In this document: one piece after another, positions 9,002 to 16,128 of the stretch
How the letters are laid out: each line of letters begins with the position of its first letter
How positions within the stretch are numbered: position 1 is the stretch's first letter
DNA from: Oleiharenicola sp.
GTDB taxonomy: Bacteria > Verrucomicrobiota > Verrucomicrobiia > Opitutales > Opitutaceae
Reading direction: 5' to 3'
Assembly: GCA_025363455.1 (NCBI GenBank)
Contig: JANYDW010000051.1
Location: 44,749-108,748, forward strand
DNA: 64,000 nt
Notes under the pieces: model-generated
The model's database searches: none
Seen by the model: only the letters and a program-made list of their open reading frames with translations
What the model was told of the DNA's origin: nothing
Position numbers and translations under genes: made by a program

Positions 9002-9142
9002 GTAAATCCCAAAAATCCTCCATCACTAGTGTGAAATATCATGAATCAGCGTTGATTTTAGCTTGTTGACTCGGCGTGCGATGCACGACGACATGCCGCC
9101 CCTGCCGGCCGCTGATCCAAGTTCACCCACTTTTTAATTTTC
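9002..9142. promoter_or_regulatory. Divergent promoter region of the lipid cluster
   Basis: The two arms of the lipid cluster diverge from this 141-base region, which is locally AT-rich (for example AGTGTGAAATATCATG at 9029-9044 and TTTTTAATTTTCATG just before the glycosyltransferase start). Individual promoter boxes cannot be assigned with confidence. Confidence 0.4.
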
Positions 9143-10327
9143 ATGCCGCCAAAAGGGTCAAGTTTCTCAGGCCGTTCCCATCCTAGTCTAATCCTTGTCA
9201 CGCATGAGTACTACCCACATCGCGGGGGGATCGCGGTCTACTCGGCCGAAATGGCGCGGGCGGCCCACGAGTTAAACTACCGGGTCGAGGTCTGGGCTCC
9301 GGCCCTGCCTGCTGGCGTGCCGGAACCCGTGTCGCCGTTCCAGGTGCGACGGCTGCCGTTGTCGGGCGATCATAGTCTCCGCAGCCAGTGGCGCATGGCC
9401 CGGGAATTGGTCGCACACGCCGACCGGCTGAATGACGCCACCCTTTACATTCCCGAACCCGGTCCCTTGCTCGCGATGCTGCTCCTGCAGTACTTCGATA
9501 CCATCCGGCCAGCCCGGCTGATGCTAACCTTCCACGGTTCGGAAATCCAACGCCTGGCCTCCCGCCGGCTCTTGCGCTGGAGTTCCAACCACTTGCTGGC
9601 CAAAACCACCCGCATCAGTGTGGTGAGCGAATTTGCCCGCCAGTTGCTGCAGAACCATTTCCCATCGGCCGCCGAAAAGGTCGTGGTCACCCCCGGCGCG
9701 CTCCGCCCCGATCTTCGGCACCAACAATCGTCGCCCGCCGCCCTGCCGGGGGCCAAGACTGTCATCCTGACTGTCGCCCGGCTCAATCCGCGCAAAGGTC
9801 AGCTGGAGGTCATCAACGCGCTCAAGGCCCTCCCCGCCAACCAGCGCTCCGCGCTCGAATACTGGCTCGTCGGGGCACATGGCAAAGAGAACTACGACAA
9901 CCTGCTTGTTGCCGCCGCCGCTGATGCCGGTTTCCCGGTTAAATTCTTGGGCGACATCCCCGACGAACAACTCGGAGCTACTTATGCACAGGCTGATATC
10001 TTCGCCATGACGAGCATGCCGCACAAGCACAGCGTCGAAGGCTTCGGCCTGGTCTATTTGGAGGCGGGCGCCCATGGTCTGCCTATCGTCGCCCACGCCA
10101 TTGGCGGTGTGCCGGAAGCGGTCGTGGACGGGGTGACCGGCCTGTTGGTCGCGCCTGGCGACACCCCTGCCCTAACCACGGCCTTTGCCCGGTTGCTCCT
10201 CGATATCCCGCTGCGCCGCCGGCTCGGCGAGGCGGCCCGAACCCGCGCCCTCAGCCGCACCTGGCGTGATTCAGCTCTGACCTTGTTTGGGCAACCGCAC
10301 TCTGCCACCTTTGGCAAGGTCCTATGA
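9143..10327 (+). CDS. GT4-family glycosyltransferase
   Basis: The 394-residue product has the GT-B fold of retaining GT4 enzymes. The N-terminal acceptor domain has VTHEYYPHRGGIAVYSAEMA. The C-terminal domain has the nucleotide-sugar segment VILTVARLNPRKGQLEVI, and the E-x7-E motif is EGFGLVYLEAGAHGLP at about residue 300, followed by AIGGVPEAVVDGVTG. It is divergently transcribed from the ACP-dehydratase gene, and its stop overlaps the thioesterase start (ATGA). This suggests it glycosylates the lipid or polyene product of the cluster. The sugar and the acceptor are unknown. Confidence 0.87.
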   Translation: MPPKGSSFSGRSHPSLILVTHEYYPHRGGIAVYSAEMARAAHELNYRVEVWAPALPAGVPEPVSPFQVRRLPLSGDHSLRSQWRMARELVAHADRLNDATLYIPEPGPLLAMLLLQYFDTIRPARLMLTFHGSEIQRLASRRLLRWSSNHLLAKTTRISVVSEFARQLLQNHFPSAAEKVVVTPGALRPDLRHQQSSPAALPGAKTVILTVARLNPRKGQLEVINALKALPANQRSALEYWLVGAHGKENYDNLLVAAAADAGFPVKFLGDIPDEQLGATYAQADIFAMTSMPHKHSVEGFGLVYLEAGAHGLPIVAHAIGGVPEAVVDGVTGLLVAPGDTPALTTAFARLLLDIPLRRRLGEAARTRALSRTWRDSALTLFGQPHSATFGKVL

Positions 10328-10731
10328 TCGAATCCCGCGCCCAAATCACCGTCCGCTATGCCGAGACCGACATGATGGGCATCGTCTACCATGGCAACTA
10401 TCTGCCGTGGTTCGAGGTGGGCCGTACCACCCTGCTGAAGGAATGCGGCCTGCCCTACAAGGAACTCGAAGCCCAAGGCTACCACCTGCCCGTCATCGAG
10501 CTTGGCGTAAAATACAGCCGCCCCGCCCTCTACGACGACACGGTAACGATCATCACCCGTCTCAAGGAACGCCCCACCCTTCGCGTCCATCTGGACTATG
10601 AGGTGCGCCGCGGCGAGGAGTTGCTCGTCACCGGCTTTACCATCCACGCCTTCATCAACAAGTCCGGCGAACCGGTCCGGCCCCCCGCCTATCTGGTGCA
10701 GCGGATGAAGGAACTGTTCAGCGTCAGGTAG
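10324..10731 (+). CDS. YbgC/4-hydroxybenzoyl-CoA-type thioesterase
   Basis: The 135-residue product is a single hot-dog domain. The signature RYAETDMMGIVYHGNYLPWFE contains the catalytic Asp16 of the 4HBT/YbgC family. The start overlaps the glycosyltransferase stop by 4 bases (ATGA), so translation is coupled. A thioesterase next to a carrier, ketosynthase and dehydratase suggests release of an acyl chain from ACP or CoA. Its TAG stop codon lies inside the left arm of the palindrome at 10727-10787, so the last residues may have changed when the element arrived. Confidence 0.88.
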   Translation: MIESRAQITVRYAETDMMGIVYHGNYLPWFEVGRTTLLKECGLPYKELEAQGYHLPVIELGVKYSRPALYDDTVTIITRLKERPTLRVHLDYEVRRGEELLVTGFTIHAFINKSGEPVRPPAYLVQRMKELFSVR

Positions 10732-10787
10732 GGCGCGGACTCCGCTCCGCGCCAACGCCCAGCGGCGAACGGACTCACGGCCCTACC
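10727..10787. repeat. REP-like palindrome joining two convergent genes
   Basis: The arms GGTAGGG (10727-10733) and CCCTACC (10781-10787) enclose an inner hairpin GCGCGGA-CTCCGC-TCCGCGC. The left arm carries the TAG stop of the plus-strand thioesterase gene and the right arm carries, on the minus strand, the TAG stop of queG. It probably also acts as a bidirectional terminator-like structure. Confidence 0.8.
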
Positions 10788-11997
10788 CAATCGCCGCGTA
10801 TTCCTCGAGCACGCTGGCGTCGGTTTCGTTTGACCGGGCTTCCTGCAAGAGGTTGCTGGCCGGCGAGTCTCCCGCCAGACGCCGCACCGCCCAGACCGCG
10901 TGCGCCCGCACCACGGCGGCCTCATGCGTCACCAAGCGGATTAGCGCCGGTAGCAGCGTCGCATCACCCGTGTTCCCCGCCACCACGCACGCGTTGCGCA
11001 GAAGACCGGTCAGCTTCAGGCGCTTCACGGCCGTCCGGCGAAACACCTCGGCAAACCGCTCCGGCGTCAATGCGAGGATTTCCCCGAGGCCCAATTCCGC
11101 GAGGTCACGCCGGGAGGACAGCAACACCCGCCTCCCCTCCTGTGCAAAACGGTTCCACGGGCAGACCTCAAGGCACACGTCGCAGCCGTAAATCCGCGTG
11201 CCGATCCCGGCGCGCAGTTCGCGCGGGATGACGCCCTTGTTCTCGATCGTCTGGTAAGAAATACAGCGGCGCGCATCGACCACCCCGGGTCGGGGAAAGG
11301 CCGAGGTCGGGCACGCGTCCAGACAGCGCGTGCACTTGCCGCATAATAGACCCGTCGGCTCCGTTCCGGCAGGGGGCAATGGTTTTTTCCGCAGGGGTGC
11401 ATCGGGCTCGATCGCCCACCGCATCAAGATGCTAGCCAGAAAAAGCCAGTTCCCATGGCGGCGGGAGATCAACATGCCATTCTTGCCGCGAAAACCCAGA
11501 CCACTGCGGGCGGCCCAGCCGCGTTCCAACACCGGTCCGGTGTCAACGTAGTAACGGTAGTCCGTCGCAGTCAGACCACCCAGTTCCTCCAGCAACCGAC
11601 CTGCCGCTACCAACCCCAGCTTGATCGTGTCATGATAGTCTTCGTGCAGCGCATAGCGGGCCCACGTGGGATCATTTGGGGTGGGAGCGAGCTTGCTCGC
11701 GATTGTTTCGTTTTGTCGCGACCAAGGTCGCTCCCACAAGTTGCTCCAATAATTGACGCCCAAAATGATCACAGATTTTGCTCCCGGCAGCACCAGGTCA
11801 GGATTCATCCGCTTGGGAGCGGTGCGTTCCATCCACGCCATGTCGGCATGATGGCCCGCGGCCAGCCATTCCCGCAGGCTCGTCTCCGGTGCATCCACCT
11901 CCGCAAACCTCACCTCGTCGAAACCCAGCGACCGCAAGCCTGCCCGCAGCGCATCCCGGGACGCACCGGCCAGGACAGCTCCGGCCGGCGTGTTCAT
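10783..11997 (-). CDS. queG: Epoxyqueuosine reductase
   Basis: The 404-residue product catalyses the last step of queuosine synthesis in tRNA, the reduction of epoxyqueuosine, using cobalamin and two 4Fe-4S clusters. The cluster ligands are visible as CGKCTRCLDACP (about 228-239) and CDVCLEVCPW (about 275-284). HEAT-like repeats make up the C-terminal 80 residues, typical for the longer QueG form. The stop codon overlaps a REP-like element, and a second REP-like element (11681-11737) is embedded in frame near residues 85-110, adding residues such as ERPWSRQNETIASKLAP not expected in QueG. The start overlaps the aroK stop by 4 bases. Confidence 0.9.
   Translation of the reverse strand: MNTPAGAVLAGASRDALRAGLRSLGFDEVRFAEVDAPETSLREWLAAGHHADMAWMERTAPKRMNPDLVLPGAKSVIILGVNYWSNLWERPWSRQNETIASKLAPTPNDPTWARYALHEDYHDTIKLGLVAAGRLLEELGGLTATDYRYYVDTGPVLERGWAARSGLGFRGKNGMLISRRHGNWLFLASILMRWAIEPDAPLRKKPLPPAGTEPTGLLCGKCTRCLDACPTSAFPRPGVVDARRCISYQTIENKGVIPRELRAGIGTRIYGCDVCLEVCPWNRFAQEGRRVLLSSRRDLAELGLGEILALTPERFAEVFRRTAVKRLKLTGLLRNACVVAGNTGDATLLPALIRLVTHEAAVVRAHAVWAVRRLAGDSPASNLLQEARSNETDASVLEEYAAIG
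11681..11737. repeat. REP-like palindrome inside queG
   Basis: Arm 11681-11702 (GTGGGAGCGAGCTTGCTCGC...) and arm 11716-11737 match as reverse complements in 20 of 22 positions, with a 13-base loop. The arm sequence is very similar to the well-known REP elements of Pseudomonas. It is translated in frame within queG. Confidence 0.85.
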
Positions 11998-12521
11998 TTG
12001 CCGAATTGGGCCGCTTCCTGCCGGTAGACCCGCAGCACGTGGATCGCGATTTCCCGCAACGGCCGCTTGTCCGTGAGTACCATCGTGCCGGTGCGGCGGT
12101 AAAGTCCCTCACGCTGGGTATAAAGCTCGCGCAGTCGCGCCTCCCGGTCATCCACCTGGAGCAGCGGGCGATGGGTGGCGTGCAGCGTGCGCTTGAGGAT
12201 GGTTTCGATCGGGGCGTGCATGCAGATCACCACGCCGCGACTGCGCAGAAGCTCCAGCATGCCGGGCGGCACCACCAGGCCTCCGCCGCACGAGACCACG
12301 CATTTTTTTTCCGGATGTCCTTGCTCAATGAAATCGCGCTCCAGGGCGCGGAATCGCGCCTCGCCTTCCGTGGCGAAGATCTGCGAGACCGGCTGGCCTT
12401 GCCGTCGCTCAATCTCGTGGTCGCTGTCGAGAAATTCAAAGCCCATCTGGCGCGCCACCTGCCGGCCCACGGTGCTTTTGCCCGTGCCCATGAAGCCGAC
12501 GAGATAAAGATTGGTGTCCAT
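11994..12521 (-). CDS. aroK: Shikimate kinase
   Basis: The 175-residue product phosphorylates shikimate with ATP in the chorismate pathway. Walker A is GFMGTGKST at residues 9-17. The shikimate-binding residues are in FEFLDSDHEIE (Asp-x-Asp type), FRALERDFI, and the CGGGLV segment of the lid core. An Arg-rich lid (ATHRPLLQ) follows. Length and order are standard for AroK. It overlaps queG by 4 bases and the two genes are presumably cotranscribed, though they have no metabolic link. Confidence 0.92.
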   Translation of the reverse strand: MDTNLYLVGFMGTGKSTVGRQVARQMGFEFLDSDHEIERRQGQPVSQIFATEGEARFRALERDFIEQGHPEKKCVVSCGGGLVVPPGMLELLRSRGVVICMHAPIETILKRTLHATHRPLLQVDDREARLRELYTQREGLYRRTGTMVLTDKRPLREIAIHVLRVYRQEAAQFGK

Positions 12522-12560
12522 GCGACCGGGCCAGCGAACACCTCGCCGCGCACCGGCGCA

Positions 12561-12596
12561 AGAAAAACGCCTCCCGCAAAGGGGAGGCGTGGAAAA
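12561..12596 (-). terminator. Intrinsic terminator of the FKBP gene
   Basis: The stem CGCCTCCC (12568-12575) pairs with GGGAGGCG (12582-12589) with a 6-base loop. Read on the minus strand it is followed by TTTTT, giving a classical rho-independent terminator just downstream of the FKBP stop. Confidence 0.85.
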
Positions 12597-12616
12597 ATTC
12601 GGACCGGTGGACCGGC

Positions 12617-13492
12617 TTACTTGGCGGCGGGAGCGGGCGGTGCGTCTTTCACGCCGATAATCTCGACCTCGAAGATCAACGCCGCGCCGGGAGGAATACC
12701 CTGGTTGCCTTCGTCGCCGTAGGCCAGGGCCGCCGGGATGTGCAGCTTCAGCTTGCCGCCGACGCCCGTTTTCTGGATGCCCTCAAACATGCCGGCGATG
12801 ACGCCGTTCGGATTTTGGGGCGTGGCGGGTTGCAACAAAATCTCGATCGGCTGGCCGCGCTTGACGGAGCTGTCGAACATCTGACCGGTGACCAGAGTGC
12901 CGTTGTAATGGATGGTCACCATCTGGCCGGGCTTGGCCACGGCGCCCGTGCCGGCTTTGATGATCTCGTAACGCAGGCCGCTGGGCAGTTCGATCACGTT
13001 CTTGTTATCCTTGAGCTTGGTAAAGTAGTCGGCGCTCAGTGCAGTCTGCTGGGTCCGCAGTTTGCCCATGAAGACTTTTTGCTTCTCGCCCAGGAAGTCC
13101 TGCAGCTGGGTCTGCACCTGCTCCGGATCATAGGGAAGCTCCTTGCCATTCATCGCCATGGCGATGCCGCGAACCATCGCATCCCGCTGGGCGGGTGAGA
13201 TGTCGAGGGCCTGCAACTGGCTGGCTACCCGGGTTTGGACCACAAAAATGTAGCCGTAAGCCTCCATCAGCTCTGCTTCGGAATATTTCACCGCCACGGG
13301 CGCAGGGGCCGGAGCAGCCACGGGCGCAGGCGCAGCTGCCACCGGAGCGGCCGCAGCGGGCTTGGCCGCGACAGGGGCGGCCGCAGCGGCGGCGGTCCCG
13401 GGAATTTTGAATTTGACCGCATCGTCAGCGGAAACGGCCGTGAGCAAGCCGAGGCTGAAGAGACCGGCTGTGAGTTGGGTGGTGAGTTTCAT
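12617..13492 (-). CDS. FKBP-type peptidyl-prolyl isomerase, exported
   Basis: The 291-residue product has a signal peptide (MKLTTQLTAGLFSLGLLTAVSA) and an Ala/Pro-rich linker at about 31-68. An FKBP_N helical dimerisation region follows at about 70-155 (YSEAELMEAYGYIFV), and a C-terminal FKBP domain at about 170-283 with GQMVTIHYNGTLVTGQMFDSS and the PAALAYGD segment. This is the FkpA/Mip arrangement: a periplasmic V-shaped dimer that folds proteins and isomerises prolyl bonds. The Ala-Pro linker between signal and dimer domain is an addition to the E. coli plan. A terminator follows the gene. Confidence 0.9.
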   Translation of the reverse strand: MKLTTQLTAGLFSLGLLTAVSADDAVKFKIPGTAAAAAAPVAAKPAAAAPVAAAPAPVAAPAPAPVAVKYSEAELMEAYGYIFVVQTRVASQLQALDISPAQRDAMVRGIAMAMNGKELPYDPEQVQTQLQDFLGEKQKVFMGKLRTQQTALSADYFTKLKDNKNVIELPSGLRYEIIKAGTGAVAKPGQMVTIHYNGTLVTGQMFDSSVKRGQPIEILLQPATPQNPNGVIAGMFEGIQKTGVGGKLKLHIPAALAYGDEGNQGIPPGAALIFEVEIIGVKDAPPAPAAK

Positions 13493-13664
13493 GGAGTAAC
13501 TGGAGCCCGGTTGGGAAACGGCCCGGGCAGATTTGTGCCGTCAAAGAGCGCGAAATTGTTCACCTGTCTGAAAAAAATCAATCCCATTGGCGGTAAATCT
13601 CCTCTCCGCCGGCCCCAACCCGGGCTTGTCTCCCCTCGCCGCGGCCCCCATCCTGCCCAATCCC

Positions 13665-15575
13665 ATGAACGAAAACCAATTCTGGCACAGCACCGACGGC
13701 CAGATCCTCACCGTCAAGGCCAAGGGCACCGATCGCGCCACCCTCTCTCTCGCGTTCTGGCCCCGCCACCCGACCGAGCTGGACTTCATGAAGTCCCATC
13801 TGGCCACCCTCCGCTTCACCGAGCGCAGCTCGCTCGCCCGCATCGGTATCGAGTTGATCCTCCAAGGCAAACCCACCCTGGACGGCAACCGCGTTCTCCT
13901 CAGCGTCGAGGCCTTCCTCTACGACCTCAGCTTCCCCAATGCCCCCTATTGGCAGAAACTACTTCGGCCCGGCGTCCCGGTCGGCCGGCTTTTCCACGCT
14001 CCGGCCCCTTCCAAACTCACTTCCACCGAGATCTGGACCGCCATCAAGGAAAACCTTCTCAAGCTGCCCAACACGATCTCGATCGACAGCTCCGGGCGCG
14101 TATTCTTCACCCCTCACCCGGTCAGCTACACGCTCAACCCCCGCCTCAGCCGCATCAATTTTGAGCATATCGTTTCGGGCTACGCGGGCCGCAGCTTCCT
14201 CGACAAGGTCCAGGTCCGTCACGACGCCTCCCCGCTCACCATCCCGCCGCACTCGGGCGTCCTCACCAGCTGCTCCATGTACCTCCGCGAGCACTACGTG
14301 ATGCTCAGCCCGGGCGAGGGCAACTTCGGCCTCCACACCTCCGCCGTCCTGCTCGATCCCATCAAAACTTCCGGCACCAACATCATGCTTGAGGTCTACA
14401 ACACCGGCGAGCAACCCGTCGTCAACCCGATGGTCTCGGTCGAAATCTTCCGCGCCCCGCCCCCCGAAGATCCCGAGGCCAAGACCCTCGTCAAGAAACG
14501 CCTGCGTCTCCTCGGCACCGTCAAGAGCCTCTACAAGTGCATGGATACTTCGCCCGCGGTGGAACTCGCCGAGGCGAAGCCCAAGACCAAGATCACTGTC
14601 CGCGGCCAGAGTGCCACGATGGAAAATCGCTCGGTGGTGGTGCGCGCCAACGACGAGGACCTGAAGAAGATGCTCGCCGCCGACGCCTGTCCGCTCGGCG
14701 CCCGCACCATGATCCAGGCGCTCGATTCCAAGAGCGAAGATGCCGACACGCTCGTGGTCGACTATTTCCCCGACCTGCTGGAACACACCGAGCTGGTCAC
14801 CCGTCTCGGCGATATGAAACCCAAACGCCTCGTTTTCCGCAAGGCCTCGCGCACGCACGGTTACTTCCTGTCGAGCAATGCCCACGCGCGCCTCGACATG
14901 TTCCACTCCCTGGGCATCCCGGTCTACTGGTATGACGAAATGACGAAGGATCTCTACTTTCACACCTACCGGCGCGACCATGGGTTCTTCGTCCGCGAAG
15001 AGGCGGCCCGCAAATTCCAGGAAGCCACGATCCTCGCTTTCTACGGATCGGCCGTCGGCCTCGACCAGGCCGACACCGACCGCATCTCGAGCCTCGTCAA
15101 CCAGCTCACCGGCTTTATGGGCGGCAATCTTGGCGTCCTCACCGGCGGCGGCGGCGGCGTCATGCGCCTCGCCACCGAGACCGCCCGCAGCAAGGGCGCG
15201 CTCACCGGCGCGTGCTTCCTCGAGCTCGAGGCTCAGCCGCCCGAACTGGGCGTGGATTTTTTCAACACTTTCCAGGAAAACTCCCGCCACTTCCGGCAAA
15301 AATGGTTCGAGGCGGCGGACTTTTGCATTTTCAACGTCGGCGGCGTCGGCACGCTTGAGGAAATCGGCATCGAGCTCTGCAACCTCAAGCTCGGTATTCG
15401 TCCCCGCGTCCCCTACGTTTTCTTCAACGCCAAGTTTTGGGGCGACCTCCGCCGCCAGGTGAACACCATGATCAAGGAGAAGCGTTCCCCCGCGTGGATG
15501 AACGACTACATCCTCTTCACCGACGACCCCGCCGAGGTCATCGCCTTCTACCGCAAGACGCTGAAGGTGTTGTGA
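13665..15575 (+). CDS. LOG-family Rossmann protein with large unknown N-terminal domain
   Basis: The product has about 636 residues from MNENQFWH; an upstream in-frame start adds 26 residues and is less likely. The C-terminal 200 residues are a LOG/YgdH-type domain: GFMGGNLGVLTGGGGGVM, then a degenerate PGGxGTxxE motif seen as FNVGGVGTLEEIGIEL. That family hydrolyses nucleotide monophosphates (base release), as in cytokinin-activating LOG and in PpnN. The N-terminal 430 residues (SLAFWPRHPTELDFMKSHL and onwards) are not recognised. They look like a beta-rich domain, followed by a segment VVDYFPDLLEHTELV that resembles a small alpha/beta unit. The first Pro of the motif is Val here, but the catalytic Glu is kept. 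Confidence 0.7.
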   Translation: MNENQFWHSTDGQILTVKAKGTDRATLSLAFWPRHPTELDFMKSHLATLRFTERSSLARIGIELILQGKPTLDGNRVLLSVEAFLYDLSFPNAPYWQKLLRPGVPVGRLFHAPAPSKLTSTEIWTAIKENLLKLPNTISIDSSGRVFFTPHPVSYTLNPRLSRINFEHIVSGYAGRSFLDKVQVRHDASPLTIPPHSGVLTSCSMYLREHYVMLSPGEGNFGLHTSAVLLDPIKTSGTNIMLEVYNTGEQPVVNPMVSVEIFRAPPPEDPEAKTLVKKRLRLLGTVKSLYKCMDTSPAVELAEAKPKTKITVRGQSATMENRSVVVRANDEDLKKMLAADACPLGARTMIQALDSKSEDADTLVVDYFPDLLEHTELVTRLGDMKPKRLVFRKASRTHGYFLSSNAHARLDMFHSLGIPVYWYDEMTKDLYFHTYRRDHGFFVREEAARKFQEATILAFYGSAVGLDQADTDRISSLVNQLTGFMGGNLGVLTGGGGGVMRLATETARSKGALTGACFLELEAQPPELGVDFFNTFQENSRHFRQKWFEAADFCIFNVGGVGTLEEIGIELCNLKLGIRPRVPYVFFNAKFWGDLRRQVNTMIKEKRSPAWMNDYILFTDDPAEVIAFYRKTLKVL

Positions 15576-15579
15576 GGCT

Positions 15580-16119
15580 ATGCTGTCATTCAGAAATGAT
15601 CCAGACGACGCCTTCCGAAATGCAGTGCGGCAGGAATTCTCGCCGCTGGCCGATGAGTGTGGCGGCACGCTCAAGCAGATCGAACCGTTTATCTTTGGGT
15701 TTGTTACCGACTATGCCGTTTTAACCGTCGGAGCATACCCGGGCCACTTCCGGGGAATCTGTGTCAAACTTCGTCGCCGAGAATACCGCGAGCCCCTCTC
15801 GGTTAAAGATAGTGCGGATATTGGCCTCGCAAATGTTGAAGCATTTGTGACCGGGAAGGTCTCGGACGTTCACATACGGCGTCAACGGTGGTCATCCGGA
15901 GAGATCGCAGAGGAAGTAATGGGTTTGGCAAACCTCACCCGGCAAGTCGGCTTACCCTTCTTAACCTCGCAAGCTGCCGACTGGACAGGCTTGCGGGCAT
16001 TCGTTGACGCCAAGATTGAGCAAGCCTTGAGCGAGGCTCCATGGAAAAAGCATATAGCTGAACTGGAGGCTCAACCTCGGCTGGACGCCCGGCTTCATCC
16101 GTGCCCATCTGTGTCATCC
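15580..16119 (+). CDS. Unknown protein reading into purD without a stop
   Basis: The frame opens at an ATG just after the LOG gene and encodes about 165 residues of unknown family (for example FIFGFVTDYAVLTVGAYPGHF and GLANLTRQVGLPFLTSQAADW). It shows a lower GC share and different codon use than its neighbours, which suggests recent arrival. It has no stop codon of its own. The frame runs through a word-repeat element (16096-16128) straight into purD, giving a continuous 611-codon frame. It may be a real fusion, or a small gene whose 3' end was replaced by the repeat. Confidence 0.5.
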
Positions 16120-16128
16120 GTGGCTAAA
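16096..16128 (+). repeat. Word repeat, ATCCGTG type
   Basis: Three near-identical words follow each other: ATCCGTGCCC, ATCTGTGTC and ATCCGTGGC, ending in TAAAA. The last word contains the GTG at 16120 that is the best candidate start of purD. A sister copy lies at 43694-43728. Confidence 0.8.

Noticed and set aside
13959..15674. 571-codon minus-strand frame opposite the LOG gene
   Set aside because: It is a shadow produced by high GC at third positions. The plus-strand frame has clear motifs and the minus product has none.
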